A DNA stretch of 64,000 bases from Chitinophagaceae bacterium (lineage in GTDB: Bacteria > Bacteroidota > Bacteroidia > Chitinophagales > Chitinophagaceae), in contig JAHBTJ010000007.1 in NCBI GenBank assembly GCA_019638595.1, forward strand, positions 1 through 64,000. The letters are read 5' to 3'. Positions 14,993 through 24,519 of the stretch are shown piece by piece. The translations under genes and the position numbers were made by a program. Positions within the stretch are counted from its first letter, which is position 1; every line of letters starts with the position of its first letter. Under the pieces are notes generated by a model. It saw only the letters and a program-made list of their open reading frames with translations, was not told where the DNA came from and did no database searches.

Positions 14993-15991
14993 ATGAATAA
15001 GGATCAATTCCTGTTTCTGGCAGCCCGGATATTTTCGGCAGAAGCTTCACCCGAAGAAAAAGCGCAGGTGGAAGCTGCCATGCAACAGGATGCCTCCCTG
15101 AAAGCCGCATACGAAAAATTCAAAAGACACTGGTACGGCTCATCCAACACCGCATCCGCCTTCACCGAGCAGGCACTACAAAATACATGGAATAAGATCA
15201 ACGCCGCCGGGTCAGAATACAACCCTTTACAGCCTGTTAGTATGGCTCGAAAAAAATATGCCTGGTGGCGCATAGCCGCAGCCGCAGCATTGGTTATAGG
15301 GCTTGGTATTACATGGGTGCTCGTAAATACAAAAGCTTTATCGGGTGTGGAATATGTTGAGATGGAGAATAAAATGGGTGTTCGTTCCAATGTAATATTA
15401 CCTGATGGCACAAAAGCATTGCTGGCGGCGGGCAGCAGTCTGAAATATCCCAATGCATTTAAAAGCGCAAAAAGAGAGATCACGTTAAAAGGGGAAGCTT
15501 TTTTTGAAGTGTACCGCGATACGCTTCATCCTTTTATTGTACATACGGCTTCGGGCGATGTAACAGTTTTAGGTACATCCTTTAACGTGAGCGCCTACCC
15601 CGAAGACGGGGAAGTAATAACAGCCGTTGCTACCGGAAAAGTTTCCTTTACTACGCCCGGCAGCGATCAAACCATCGTGCTGCTACCGGGTAAAAAAGCG
15701 CGATACCGTATAAGAGAAAACCAGGTATTGCTGGAAGCCGTGAAGGAAGAAGCGGAATGGGCCTGGACCAAAGGAAAAATCGTTTTCCAGGCAGACAGCC
15801 TGGGCCGGATAGCAACAGCCCTGCATCGCTATTTTGGTAAGCCTGTATATTTTAAAAGTGATGAATACAAAGCGTACAGGTACACGGGCACATTCAGCAA
15901 TCATTCGCAGGCGGAAATACTGGAAATGTTGAACAAAACCAAGCCATTCCCATTTAAGATTACAGATACCTCCATTATTATAGAAAAGTAA
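14993..15991 (+). CDS. FecR-family anti-sigma factor
   Basis: The 332-residue inner-membrane protein has an N-terminal cytoplasmic part (LFLAARIFSAEASPEEKAQVEAAM) that would bind the sigma factor, one transmembrane helix (WWRIAAAAALVIGLGITWVLV, about residues 91-111), and a periplasmic FecR domain (VEMENKMGVRSNVILPDGTKALLAAGSSLKYPNAF, GEAFFEVYRDTLHPFIVHTASGDVTVLGTSFNVSAY). The DUF4974-like C-terminus (GKPVYFKSDEYKAYRYTGTFSNHSQAEILEMLNKT) receives the signal from the STN domain of the adjacent SusC protein. The gene lies between the sigma factor and susC on the same strand. Confidence 0.94.
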   Translation: MNKDQFLFLAARIFSAEASPEEKAQVEAAMQQDASLKAAYEKFKRHWYGSSNTASAFTEQALQNTWNKINAAGSEYNPLQPVSMARKKYAWWRIAAAAALVIGLGITWVLVNTKALSGVEYVEMENKMGVRSNVILPDGTKALLAAGSSLKYPNAFKSAKREITLKGEAFFEVYRDTLHPFIVHTASGDVTVLGTSFNVSAYPEDGEVITAVATGKVSFTTPGSDQTIVLLPGKKARYRIRENQVLLEAVKEEAEWAWTKGKIVFQADSLGRIATALHRYFGKPVYFKSDEYKAYRYTGTFSNHSQAEILEMLNKTKPFPFKITDTSIIIEK

Positions 15992-16022
15992 ATATGTATT
16001 AATCATTAAACATTAGCTGCGT

Positions 16023-19000
16023 ATGAAATGTAAACAACGTTCAAAGGTTGGAGTACTATGCGTTATAAATAGCTTCAGGTATATGCAATTTATAATGATA
16101 TTACTACTCCAGGTATTGTTTTTACTGCCGGGGAAGGCGGAGGGCAATGCTGGTGATAAGTTGGTAAATGACCAAAGCAAACGGGTAAGCATTGTTTGCA
16201 AACACCGGGAGCTGCGTTGGGTAATCAAACAACTGGAAGAGCAATCCGGGTTGCATTTTGTGTATTCCGACGATGACCTGCAACCCAACAGGAGCGTAAC
16301 CCTGCGTGTGAGGAACAGCAAATTGCAGGAAGCGTTATCCGCTATTTTTCAACCGCTGGATATCGCTTTCGAGATAACCGGCAATAATATCCTGCTGAAG
16401 TCGCAGAATGCACAACCGCCCTCCGGAAAAAAGATACATACTGTCGGTGCCATAGCCGCTGCGGAAATTAAAGGAAAAGTGACAGATGAAAGCGGCAATC
16501 CTGTTGAAGGCGCTTCTGTAACACTGAAAGAAACCAATATCAGCACCATTACCAACGCTGCCGGTGAGTTTAGCCTTACCGTGAATGCTGTGAACGGTAC
16601 GCTACTGGTAAGTTTTGTGGGATTTAAAACACAGGAAGTTCCGGTTTCTGATAATATGCTGGTAAAATTGGTGCCGGCCGATAACCGGCTGAGCGAAGTG
16701 GTTGTAGTAGGCTACGGTACACAGCGAAAAGCCAGCCTTACCGGCGCGGTAGACCAGATTAAGCCTGCTGCGTTGGAAGGCCGGGCCAATGGCTTTTTAA
16801 CACAATCCCTGCAGGGTGCATCTCCCAACCTTATTATTCAGCAAACCAACTCCGAGCCCGGCGCCCGGCCTACACTCAATATACGAGGGGTTAGCACATT
16901 GGGCAATAATGAACCGTTGGTGGTAATTGATGGTATTGCCGGCGGCGACCTTAATTTATTGAACCCATCTGATATTGAAAGCATTTCCGTGTTAAAGGAT
17001 GCGGGCAGCGCGGCTATATACGGCTCGCGTTCCGCTAACGGAGTATTGCTCATCACTACAAAAAAAGGCCGCAAGAATGCAGGAATGGCTGTAAACTATA
17101 ATGGTATTGTAGGAGTACAGCAACCTAAAGTTTGGTACAGACCGGTAGAAAGTTATGAAAATGCTACCCTGCGTAACGATGCAAATGTAAATGCAGGACT
17201 GGCGCCTATTTATTCGCCTGATCAAATTCGCGACTTTTATGAAAAAGGCAGCGAGCCCTGGTTCCTGGATGAGATTCTGCAGCCTGCTGTGCAGCAAAAT
17301 CATAACATCAGTGTATCGGGAGGCAACGCTAATACTACTTATCTTGTTTCTGCGGGTTATGTAAACCAGGGCAATAATCTTGTTGGGCCGGGTTTTGGAA
17401 TGAACCGTTATAACTACCGGATCAATGTAACCACCGAAGCCGGCCGTTTGAAATTAACAGGCACACTGGCATATACCCGCAACCAGATTAAAGAACACAG
17501 CTCAACCACCCAAACATTAATTGTAGATGCCGGCCGTGTACCTACCTATTATCGCTTAAAGGATGAAGAAGGCCGCTATCTGACCAATGATGTGCTGGCT
17601 GAATTCAATCCATTAGGTATACTGGAACAAGGCGGCTACCGTAAATACGACGATGACAATATTTTCGGGAACATCAGCGCCGACCTGGATATTTATAAAG
17701 GATTAAAATTACGTGGTGTGGTAGGAGGTACCTTAACTGCCAACCATATGTTTGAATTTCGCCGCCAGGTAAATTTTTATCCCAAAGGCGTATATGGTCC
17801 CGATAGAAATGCCAACGACCGTACCAACAAAAACCTGTTTTTAAATACCCAGTTGATGCTGGATTACAGTACCAATATCAGTAATCATCGCATCAATGCA
17901 TTGGTTGGCATTGCTAACGAATCAGTAACCGATCAAACCACGGAAGTAAAAAAGAAATATGTAGATAATGACCTGGGTACGCCTACCACGGGTACTGTAA
18001 TAGATCCCGGCACCATCAACTCCGTAAACGGTACTTACGAATCCAGCCTGAATTCCTTGTTCGGAAGGCTGGGATACAACTATAGTGATAAATATTATGT
18101 AGAAGCTAATTTTCGTGTAGACGGGTCTTCCAAATTCAACCGCGATAACCGGTGGGGTTTCTTTCCTTCCATTGCAGCAAGCTGGATGCTTTCGGACGAA
18201 AGCTTTATGAGCGGCTATGCAGACAGGATGGGAACCTTAAAGCTGCGGGCTTCTTATGGTATTTTAGGTAACCAGAACGTAGGTAACTACCAGTTCCAGA
18301 CTACCTATTCTAACTATAACAATGCTTACGGGTTCAACAATGTGGCGCTGTCGGGTACAGGCTTTACATTCGCAAACCCCGACCTGCGCTGGGAAAGAGC
18401 CGCTACCTTTAATGCGGGTGTAGACGCGGCATTTTTCCAGAACAGGCTGCAGGTCAATTTTGATTATTTTGACAAATTAACGTCCGACATCCTCATTGCC
18501 CCGGCCATACCGGGCTTATACGGCGCTTCTATTTCCGATTACAATGCAGGTAAAGTGCGCAACCAGGGCTGGGAGCTGAATGTAAATTATCGTTTACCCG
18601 GCAGCAGGAATTTTAAGCACAATGCAGGATTTAATATCGGCGATTCCAGGAATAAGGTAGTGTATTTTGAAGGCAATGAAAGAATAAGCGGTGCAGATGA
18701 AATGCAGTACATACTTAAAGAAGGCTTACCATTCAACAGTTATATAGGTCTTAAAACAAACGGTTATTTTCAAAATCTTGATGAAGTCATAAACGATCCC
18801 CGACCGGTAGGCGTAGAGGTAATGCCTGGCGACCTGAGATTTGTAGACCGCAATAAAGACGGCATCATCAACGATGAAGACCGTTTTGTGCTCGGTCATC
18901 CCTTTCCCAGGTTTACTTATGGCCTGAACTACAATGCCAGCTACAAAAATTTTGACTTTTATGTGTTCTTCCAGGGTGTTGGTAAAAGAGACATGTTCCT

Positions 19001-19427
19001 GAGAGGCGAGCTGGTGGAACCTTTTCACTATAACTACGGGCAGGTAATGTACCAGCACCAGCTTGATTACTGGACGCCGCTGAATCCTGATGCCAGGTTC
19101 CCGCGCCTGGCGTCAAATGGCAGCGCTTCTAATACCAACAACTTTCGCAGGGGGTCTGATGTGTATCTTTTTAATGCCGCTTACCTGCGCCTGAAAAACA
19201 TCCAGTTGGGGTACAACTTTGCTAATGCCTGGGTGCAGAAAGCAGGGCTGCAAAAGCTTCGTTTATACGCGGTGGCGCAAAACCTGTTTACGGTTTCCAA
19301 AATGGATTTCCTGGATCCGGAAATTTCAGAATTTAACGGCAGCCTCAAAAATGCCGGTGCCAACAGCGGAAGATCCTATCCTACACCGGTATTTTATGGT
19401 ATTGGCTTAGACGTAAATTTTAAATAG
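16023..19427 (+). CDS. SusC/RagA TonB-dependent receptor with N-terminal STN signalling domain
   Basis: The 1134-residue outer-membrane protein has a signal segment (about 21-42), then a secretin/TonB short N-terminal domain (ELRWVIKQLEEQSGLHFVYSDDDL ... LQEALSAIFQPLDIAFEI), a CarboxypepD_reg-like domain (IKGKVTDESGNPVEGASVTLKETN), and the SusC plug with VVVVGYGTQRKASLTGAV and the NEPLVVIDGI and GSAAIYGSRSANGVLLITTKKG blocks. The rest is a 22-strand barrel. It imports the oligosaccharide bound by SusD. The STN domain makes it a signal transducer acting through the FecR/sigma pair just upstream. The susD start is 7 bp downstream of its stop. Confidence 0.95.
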   Translation: MKCKQRSKVGVLCVINSFRYMQFIMILLLQVLFLLPGKAEGNAGDKLVNDQSKRVSIVCKHRELRWVIKQLEEQSGLHFVYSDDDLQPNRSVTLRVRNSKLQEALSAIFQPLDIAFEITGNNILLKSQNAQPPSGKKIHTVGAIAAAEIKGKVTDESGNPVEGASVTLKETNISTITNAAGEFSLTVNAVNGTLLVSFVGFKTQEVPVSDNMLVKLVPADNRLSEVVVVGYGTQRKASLTGAVDQIKPAALEGRANGFLTQSLQGASPNLIIQQTNSEPGARPTLNIRGVSTLGNNEPLVVIDGIAGGDLNLLNPSDIESISVLKDAGSAAIYGSRSANGVLLITTKKGRKNAGMAVNYNGIVGVQQPKVWYRPVESYENATLRNDANVNAGLAPIYSPDQIRDFYEKGSEPWFLDEILQPAVQQNHNISVSGGNANTTYLVSAGYVNQGNNLVGPGFGMNRYNYRINVTTEAGRLKLTGTLAYTRNQIKEHSSTTQTLIVDAGRVPTYYRLKDEEGRYLTNDVLAEFNPLGILEQGGYRKYDDDNIFGNISADLDIYKGLKLRGVVGGTLTANHMFEFRRQVNFYPKGVYGPDRNANDRTNKNLFLNTQLMLDYSTNISNHRINALVGIANESVTDQTTEVKKKYVDNDLGTPTTGTVIDPGTINSVNGTYESSLNSLFGRLGYNYSDKYYVEANFRVDGSSKFNRDNRWGFFPSIAASWMLSDESFMSGYADRMGTLKLRASYGILGNQNVGNYQFQTTYSNYNNAYGFNNVALSGTGFTFANPDLRWERAATFNAGVDAAFFQNRLQVNFDYFDKLTSDILIAPAIPGLYGASISDYNAGKVRNQGWELNVNYRLPGSRNFKHNAGFNIGDSRNKVVYFEGNERISGADEMQYILKEGLPFNSYIGLKTNGYFQNLDEVINDPRPVGVEVMPGDLRFVDRNKDGIINDEDRFVLGHPFPRFTYGLNYNASYKNFDFYVFFQGVGKRDMFLRGELVEPFHYNYGQVMYQHQLDYWTPLNPDARFPRLASNGSASNTNNFRRGSDVYLFNAAYLRLKNIQLGYNFANAWVQKAGLQKLRLYAVAQNLFTVSKMDFLDPEISEFNGSLKNAGANSGRSYPTPVFYGIGLDVNFK

Positions 19428-19433
19428 ACAATC

Positions 19434-21059
19434 ATGAAAATATTTTCGAAAAATATATTGCCTGCATTGGTACTGGTGGTATTGGCGGTGTCCTGTAAAA
19501 AACTGGACCTCGTGCCTGCCGACAGGTTTACCGAGGCCAATTACTGGACTACCCAGGAACGTGCCGAAACGGTATTGAATACTGCTTATTCCAACATGTT
19601 CAACTCCAATCATTTCTTTTATAACGAGGCCCTGTCCGATAATGCTTATAACGGTCGCGGCGATAATGAAGGTGTAATGAGCATTTCCGCCGGGTTAGCC
19701 GATGCATCTCTTGGCAGGTTCAGTGGTGAATGGAATGCACATTATGCCTGTATTAAAACAACACATATCTTCCTGGAGAATATTCACCGTGTAACTGCTA
19801 TAAAAGAAGATGTAAGGAACCGCATGATCGCAGAAGCGCGATTCATCCGGGCGTACCAGTATTTTCAGTTGTATACATGGTATGGCGATGTGCCTTTGTT
19901 TGACAAAGATATTTCGGTACAGGAATCGCAAACTATTGGCAGAACAGCAAGAGCGGAGGTAGTGAATTTTGTATTGAATGAATTAACGGATGTTGAGGGC
20001 ATGCTGCCTGCCAATAATGAATATGAGGCTGCCGACAGGGGCAGGATCACCAAAGGCGCCGCCGCGGCGCTAAGAGCGAGAGCTTTATTATACGAGGGAA
20101 GATGGGCGGAAGCGGGGGCCATTACTCAAAAATTTTTGAATGGCGATTTTGGAGTATATGGCTTGTTGAATACTTATGAAGAAGTATTTCTACCCCAGAA
20201 TGAATACAGCAAAGAAGTAATTTTTGATCATGGCTATGTGCCGGAACTAAGAACCTACAGCAACTTTTTTGATATGGCGCCTTTAGCTGCAGGGGCGCGG
20301 TTAAATGCGCTCGCTCCCACGCAGGAGCTGGCGGATGACTATATTATGCTGAATGGAAAGGGTATTAACGAAACCGGCTCCGGTTATGACGAAGAAACGC
20401 CTTACGCCGGTCGCGATCCGCGCTTCACTCATACAATAGTATACCATGGTTCCCAATGGAAACTGCCCAATGGCAGTACGCGCACTATTTACACAAAACC
20501 CGGTACCGACCCCGACGACAGCCGTGTAGATGAATATGCGCCCGGCAGCGTAAGCAGTCCTACCGGTTATTATTTCCGTAAATATTACGATCCCACATCG
20601 GTAGGTAATTTCAATTCCGGTTTAAACCTTATCCTTATCCGTTATGCCGATATTTTATTGATGCATGCAGAAGCGCTGAACGAGGATGATAAATTAACCG
20701 CGGATATATGGAACCAAACGATCCGCGCTTTGCGTGAACGGGCCGGTTTTACAGATGCCGCTGCTTTGCAGTTCAACAACAGCTTAAACAAAGACCAGCT
20801 ACGGAATATCATTCGCCGGGAAAGAAGATCGGAACTTGCTATGGAAGGCTTACGCATTTTTGATATACGTCGCTGGCGTATTGCTGAAACCGTATTGAAT
20901 GGCTGGATACATGGCGCCCGGTTCGGTGATCCCACTATAGATAACGGCTATATCCGTGTAAATCAAAGAAGCTTCGATCCTAATAAACATTATGTATGGC
21001 CCATACCGCGCGACGAAAGGAATCGCAACCCCAACCTCACTCAAAATAACGGCTGGTAA
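19434..21059 (+). CDS. SusD/RagB-type glycan-binding lipoprotein
   Basis: The 541-residue protein starts with a lipoprotein signal (LVLVVLAVSCKKLDLVP, Cys22). The SusD fold is clear: an N-terminal helical block (NYWTTQERAETVLNTAYSNMF), the TPR-like part (VRNRMIAEARFIRAYQYFQLYTWYGDVPLF) and the conserved C-terminal motif NLILIRYADILLMHAEALNE followed by IRRERRSELAMEGLRIFDIRRW. It forms the lid over the SusC channel at the cell surface and binds the glycan. It is the second structural gene of the predicted mannan locus. Confidence 0.95.
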   Translation: MKIFSKNILPALVLVVLAVSCKKLDLVPADRFTEANYWTTQERAETVLNTAYSNMFNSNHFFYNEALSDNAYNGRGDNEGVMSISAGLADASLGRFSGEWNAHYACIKTTHIFLENIHRVTAIKEDVRNRMIAEARFIRAYQYFQLYTWYGDVPLFDKDISVQESQTIGRTARAEVVNFVLNELTDVEGMLPANNEYEAADRGRITKGAAAALRARALLYEGRWAEAGAITQKFLNGDFGVYGLLNTYEEVFLPQNEYSKEVIFDHGYVPELRTYSNFFDMAPLAAGARLNALAPTQELADDYIMLNGKGINETGSGYDEETPYAGRDPRFTHTIVYHGSQWKLPNGSTRTIYTKPGTDPDDSRVDEYAPGSVSSPTGYYFRKYYDPTSVGNFNSGLNLILIRYADILLMHAEALNEDDKLTADIWNQTIRALRERAGFTDAAALQFNNSLNKDQLRNIIRRERRSELAMEGLRIFDIRRWRIAETVLNGWIHGARFGDPTIDNGYIRVNQRSFDPNKHYVWPIPRDERNRNPNLTQNNGW

Positions 21060-21084
21060 TCATCAAAACAAAAACAATTTATTT

Positions 21085-22215
21085 ATGAAACATATATTCA
21101 ACATTTTCCTGGCAGCTATCATCCTGTTACTGGCTTCCTGTAATAAAGAAAAAAAGCTGGATCACACCGCAGTTACAACTGTTGAGAACTTTTTCATTCC
21201 GGAAGACAACAAGTTTGTAAAGCTGTTACCTACCACTTCTGCAAGTGTAGAATTTGAATGGGAACAGGCCAGGGCCGAAGATGGCGGCGTGGTATTATAT
21301 GAGGTAGCTTTTATAGCAGAAGGGGGTGATTTTAACAGCCCGGCTTATAAAATGGTTTCCGATAACAACGGCTTATATAACAAAGCCACCATTTCACATA
21401 AGGTATTAAATACTATTGCTAACCTGGCAGGTATCGGATCACTGGAAACCGGCAAATTAAAATGGACCGTGTTTTCTTCCAGGAGTATTAACACCAAACA
21501 GTCTCCTGTAGTACGTACCATTGAAGTAGAGCGCCCGGCGGGTTTTGCTGAAATTCCTACTGACCTCTTTCTTACCGGTTCTGCTACCGAAGGAGGAGAA
21601 ACGCTTGCTGATGCTATCCACCTGAAACAAACAGCCAATGGCGTATTTGAAGTATATACTTCCTTACAAGAAGGCAGTTACCACTTTGTAGACCGTACTA
21701 CCGGAACGCCTGTAAGTTATTATATAGACGGGAATGTTATACGCCTGGATGGCAGTACAGAAGTTAGCGGCGCTGCCAAAGTATACCGCATACGGCTCGA
21801 CTTTAATAATATAGCCGTAGAGTTTACCGAAATTAAGAAAGTTGAATTGTGGTTTGCTCCTGATAATACCACCAAGTTTGAGCTGCCTTATGCCGGCAAC
21901 AGCCGTTTTACAGCAGAAAATGCCAAAATAGATTTTAAGCAGGAAAGTTGGGGCCGGGATGAACGTTATAAGTTCAAATTTACCACCAGCGATGGTACTA
22001 CCGATAAGGAAGAATGGTGGGGCAGCTCGAATGCAGACAACTCCCGCCCGGACGATAATACTGCTGAAAGCTTCTGGCAGATGTTTCCCATTAACAACAA
22101 TGACCAATGGAACTATTGTTTCAAGTTTAAAACACAGGTTGACGGTGCACCTTCGGACTTTACCGTTATTATGGGAGCTGATGCTCCGTATACACACCAG
22201 GTAGTGGTTAGATAG
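21085..22215 (+). CDS. SusE-like outer-membrane glycan-binding lipoprotein
   Basis: I start at 21085 (MKHIFNIFLAAIILLLASC), which gives 376 residues and a clean lipobox with Cys19; the frame extends into susD but that part is unlikely. The N-terminal SusE domain is visible (VTTVENFFIPEDNKFVKLLPTTSASVEFEWEQARAEDGGVVLYEVAF). It is followed by carbohydrate-binding-like beta domains with ELWFAPDNTTKFELPYAGNSRF and WWGSSNADNSRPDD. It should sit on the cell surface beside SusC/SusD and help bind the polysaccharide. It lies 25 bp after susD and 5 bp before the first GH76 gene. Confidence 0.85.
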   Translation: MKHIFNIFLAAIILLLASCNKEKKLDHTAVTTVENFFIPEDNKFVKLLPTTSASVEFEWEQARAEDGGVVLYEVAFIAEGGDFNSPAYKMVSDNNGLYNKATISHKVLNTIANLAGIGSLETGKLKWTVFSSRSINTKQSPVVRTIEVERPAGFAEIPTDLFLTGSATEGGETLADAIHLKQTANGVFEVYTSLQEGSYHFVDRTTGTPVSYYIDGNVIRLDGSTEVSGAAKVYRIRLDFNNIAVEFTEIKKVELWFAPDNTTKFELPYAGNSRFTAENAKIDFKQESWGRDERYKFKFTTSDGTTDKEEWWGSSNADNSRPDDNTAESFWQMFPINNNDQWNYCFKFKTQVDGAPSDFTVIMGADAPYTHQVVVR

Positions 22216-22220
22216 TTAAA

Positions 22221-23381
22221 ATGCAAAACATGAATGTAAAATTAATTATAATAGTTGCCGGAGTAATGGTTACGGGCTGCACCAAAAATTATGACGACGT
22301 GGTGATCGGCAGCAGCCAGTCTGCCTTGCAGAAATACAATGTAAGCTGGGATGCCGCGGCGGATAGCGCGGCAACGGCTGTAACAACCTTGTTCTGGAAT
22401 GTGCAGGATAAATATTTTAATAAGAACAATGTCAACGATCCTGAGTTCCATTACTGGCCACAGGCACATGCCCTGGATGTAGTGCTGGACGCGCAGCTAA
22501 GAAAACCTTCATCGAAATATACCGACCTGATGACGGATTGGCTGACCGGTGTGAAAGTAAAAAACGGTAACACTTATATCAACGAGTTTTACGATGATAT
22601 GCAATGGATTGCCCTGGCCACTTTAAGAGCCTACGATGTAACCGGTAATGCGGCTTTTAAAGCAGTAGCCGATGAGCTGTGGACAGACATTAAAGGCGGA
22701 TGGAATGAAACGGTGGGTGGCGGTATCAGTTGGCGCAAAGCGCAACCCTATTATAAAAATACCCCCGCCAATGCACCGGCAGTTATTTTGGCCGCCAGGT
22801 TGTACCAGCACTCCAACAGTGCAGATGATCTGCAATGGGCGCAAAAGATATATGACTGGTTAAAGAACAATTTGTATGAACCGGGCAGCGGACTGGTGTA
22901 TGATGGCATTAACAGGGAGAACAATGGCGCGCTGGATAACTGGAAGTTTACTTACAACCAGGGTGTATTTATTGGTGCGGCGCTGGAATTGTATAATGCC
23001 ACGAAAAACACGATGTACCTGAACGATGCAATTAAAGCAGCCGGCTATACACTTTCGGATAATACCTATACCAATTCCACCGACAGGTTGCTGAGAGATG
23101 AGGGCGGAGGTGATGGAGGGTTATTTAAGGGTATATTTATCCGTTACTTTACACAGTTGATCCTGCATCCTGATCTGCCGGATTCCTACCGGCAAAGGTT
23201 TATTTATTTTGTAAAGCACAATGCAGAGTGGTTATGGTTTAACGGTACTAACAAGCAACAGGTATTGTTTGGCTCCTACTGGAAAAACAAACCCGGGAAC
23301 GAAACCGATTTAACCATTCAGCTAAGCGGCGCCATGCTGATCGAAGCCGCTGCCCTGTTAAACAAAAACGAGTTATTTTAA
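22221..23381 (+). CDS. GH76 family glycoside hydrolase (endo-alpha-1,6-mannanase type), lipoprotein
   Basis: The 386-residue protein has a lipoprotein signal (AGVMVTGCTKN, Cys20). The fold is an (alpha/alpha)6 barrel, with the GH76 catalytic pair Asp125-Asp126 in NEFYDDMQWIALATLRAYDV. Other family blocks are GGWNETVGGGISWRKAQPYYKNTPANAPAVILAARLY and FTYNQGVFIGAALELY. Known GH76 enzymes cut alpha-1,6-mannan backbones such as those of yeast cell walls. Lipid anchoring and the position right after the SusE gene suggest that it acts at the outer membrane to make oligosaccharides for import. No alpha-1,2- or alpha-1,3-mannosidase is present, so debranched mannan or a simple alpha-1,6-linked glycan is the likely substrate (inference). 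Confidence 0.9.
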   Translation: MQNMNVKLIIIVAGVMVTGCTKNYDDVVIGSSQSALQKYNVSWDAAADSAATAVTTLFWNVQDKYFNKNNVNDPEFHYWPQAHALDVVLDAQLRKPSSKYTDLMTDWLTGVKVKNGNTYINEFYDDMQWIALATLRAYDVTGNAAFKAVADELWTDIKGGWNETVGGGISWRKAQPYYKNTPANAPAVILAARLYQHSNSADDLQWAQKIYDWLKNNLYEPGSGLVYDGINRENNGALDNWKFTYNQGVFIGAALELYNATKNTMYLNDAIKAAGYTLSDNTYTNSTDRLLRDEGGGDGGLFKGIFIRYFTQLILHPDLPDSYRQRFIYFVKHNAEWLWFNGTNKQQVLFGSYWKNKPGNETDLTIQLSGAMLIEAAALLNKNELF

Positions 23382-23387
23382 GAACAT

Positions 23388-24470
23388 ATGAGGAACATTT
23401 TTTTTCAACTGGTAACCATTGCCGTTACCAGTTGTTTCCTTTTTGTGCAGGCATCGGCGCAAAGCAAATACGATGCATCCGGTACGAACCTTCGTGCAGC
23501 TATTGACCGGTATTTTTATATGCCCGATTCCGGCTATTACAGGGAACATGCCGAAAGAAGGCCTAATGACAAAGCGGTATCGTACCTGTGGCCGCTATGC
23601 GCGCTAATACAGGCCGACCGCGAAGAGCAGGCTTTGCGAAAGGAAAACGGGCTGTTGGATAAGACGCTCACCATCATAAAAAAATATTACGACGATCGCC
23701 CTCCCCGTGCCGGCTATGCATCGTATCCTCCCCCGCTGGGGGGTGGCGACCGCTTTTATGACGATAACCAGTGGGTTGGCATTGCCATGATGGATGCCTG
23801 GGCAGATAATAAAAATCCGGAGTATTTATCGCTGAGCCGGGGCATTTATGATTTTATGATGACAGCCTGGGATACCGTAGGTGGGGGCGGATTGTATTGG
23901 GAAGAAGGAAAGCCCACTAAAAATACCTGCTCCAATGGACCCGGTATAATACTGGCTCTGCAGTTATATAAAGCCACCGGCGAAAAAGGGTTCCTGGACA
24001 CCGCCATTTTGCTCTATGACTGGGTGAATAAAAACCTGCGTGATCCACAGGGCTTGTACCTCGATAATATTGAATATCCTTCGCGTAAGGTGGATCAAAG
24101 GAGATACTCTTATAATACCGGCACCATGATGCAGTCTGCCCTTTACCTTTACGGGATTACCGGGAATAAAAAATATTTGCAGGAAGCCCTGGTTTCAGCT
24201 AAGTCCGCCTGCAACTATTTCTGGGGCAGCGGTACCTTGCGTGACAGTTACTGGTTTAACGCGGTGTTATTAAGAGCCTACCAGCATTTGTTAAAGCACG
24301 ATAGCGATCCCTTTTATATCAATACTTTTAAAACCTGCATTGATGCAGAACTGAAAAATAATCTGCAATCCAACGGGTTGTTTAAGGGCAAAAGAGGCAC
24401 GCTTAACCTGGTAGACCACGGGGGGATGCTGGAAATACTCAACCGGCTGGCTTTAATAGAAAATAAATAA
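23388..24470 (+). CDS. Second GH76 family glycoside hydrolase, probably periplasmic or secreted
   Basis: The 360-residue protein has a signal ending FLFVQASAQ, best read as a signal peptidase I site after ASAQ; an earlier Cys16 in VTSC is a less likely lipobox. The catalytic pair is Asp125-Asp126 in DRFYDDNQWVGIAMMDAW, with GGGGLYWEEGKPTKNTCSNGPGIILALQLY and YNTGTMMQSALYLYG as further GH76 blocks. It is clearly related in layout to the upstream GH76 but not a recent duplicate. One enzyme being lipid-anchored and one probably soluble suggests division of labour between cell surface and periplasm. It is the last gene of the locus. Confidence 0.88.
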   Translation: MRNIFFQLVTIAVTSCFLFVQASAQSKYDASGTNLRAAIDRYFYMPDSGYYREHAERRPNDKAVSYLWPLCALIQADREEQALRKENGLLDKTLTIIKKYYDDRPPRAGYASYPPPLGGGDRFYDDNQWVGIAMMDAWADNKNPEYLSLSRGIYDFMMTAWDTVGGGGLYWEEGKPTKNTCSNGPGIILALQLYKATGEKGFLDTAILLYDWVNKNLRDPQGLYLDNIEYPSRKVDQRRYSYNTGTMMQSALYLYGITGNKKYLQEALVSAKSACNYFWGSGTLRDSYWFNAVLLRAYQHLLKHDSDPFYINTFKTCIDAELKNNLQSNGLFKGKRGTLNLVDHGGMLEILNRLALIENK

Positions 24471-24519
24471 AAAGGACCGGGGTTTTGGATGTTCAGGAAT
24501 AATGATCAGCGTTGCTGCT

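Noticed and set aside
23728-23752. GC-rich CCTCCCCCGCTGGGGGG sequence in the second GH76 gene
   Set aside because: It looks like the palindrome at 50-66, but it encodes the conserved region before the catalytic Asp pair, so it is ordinary coding sequence.
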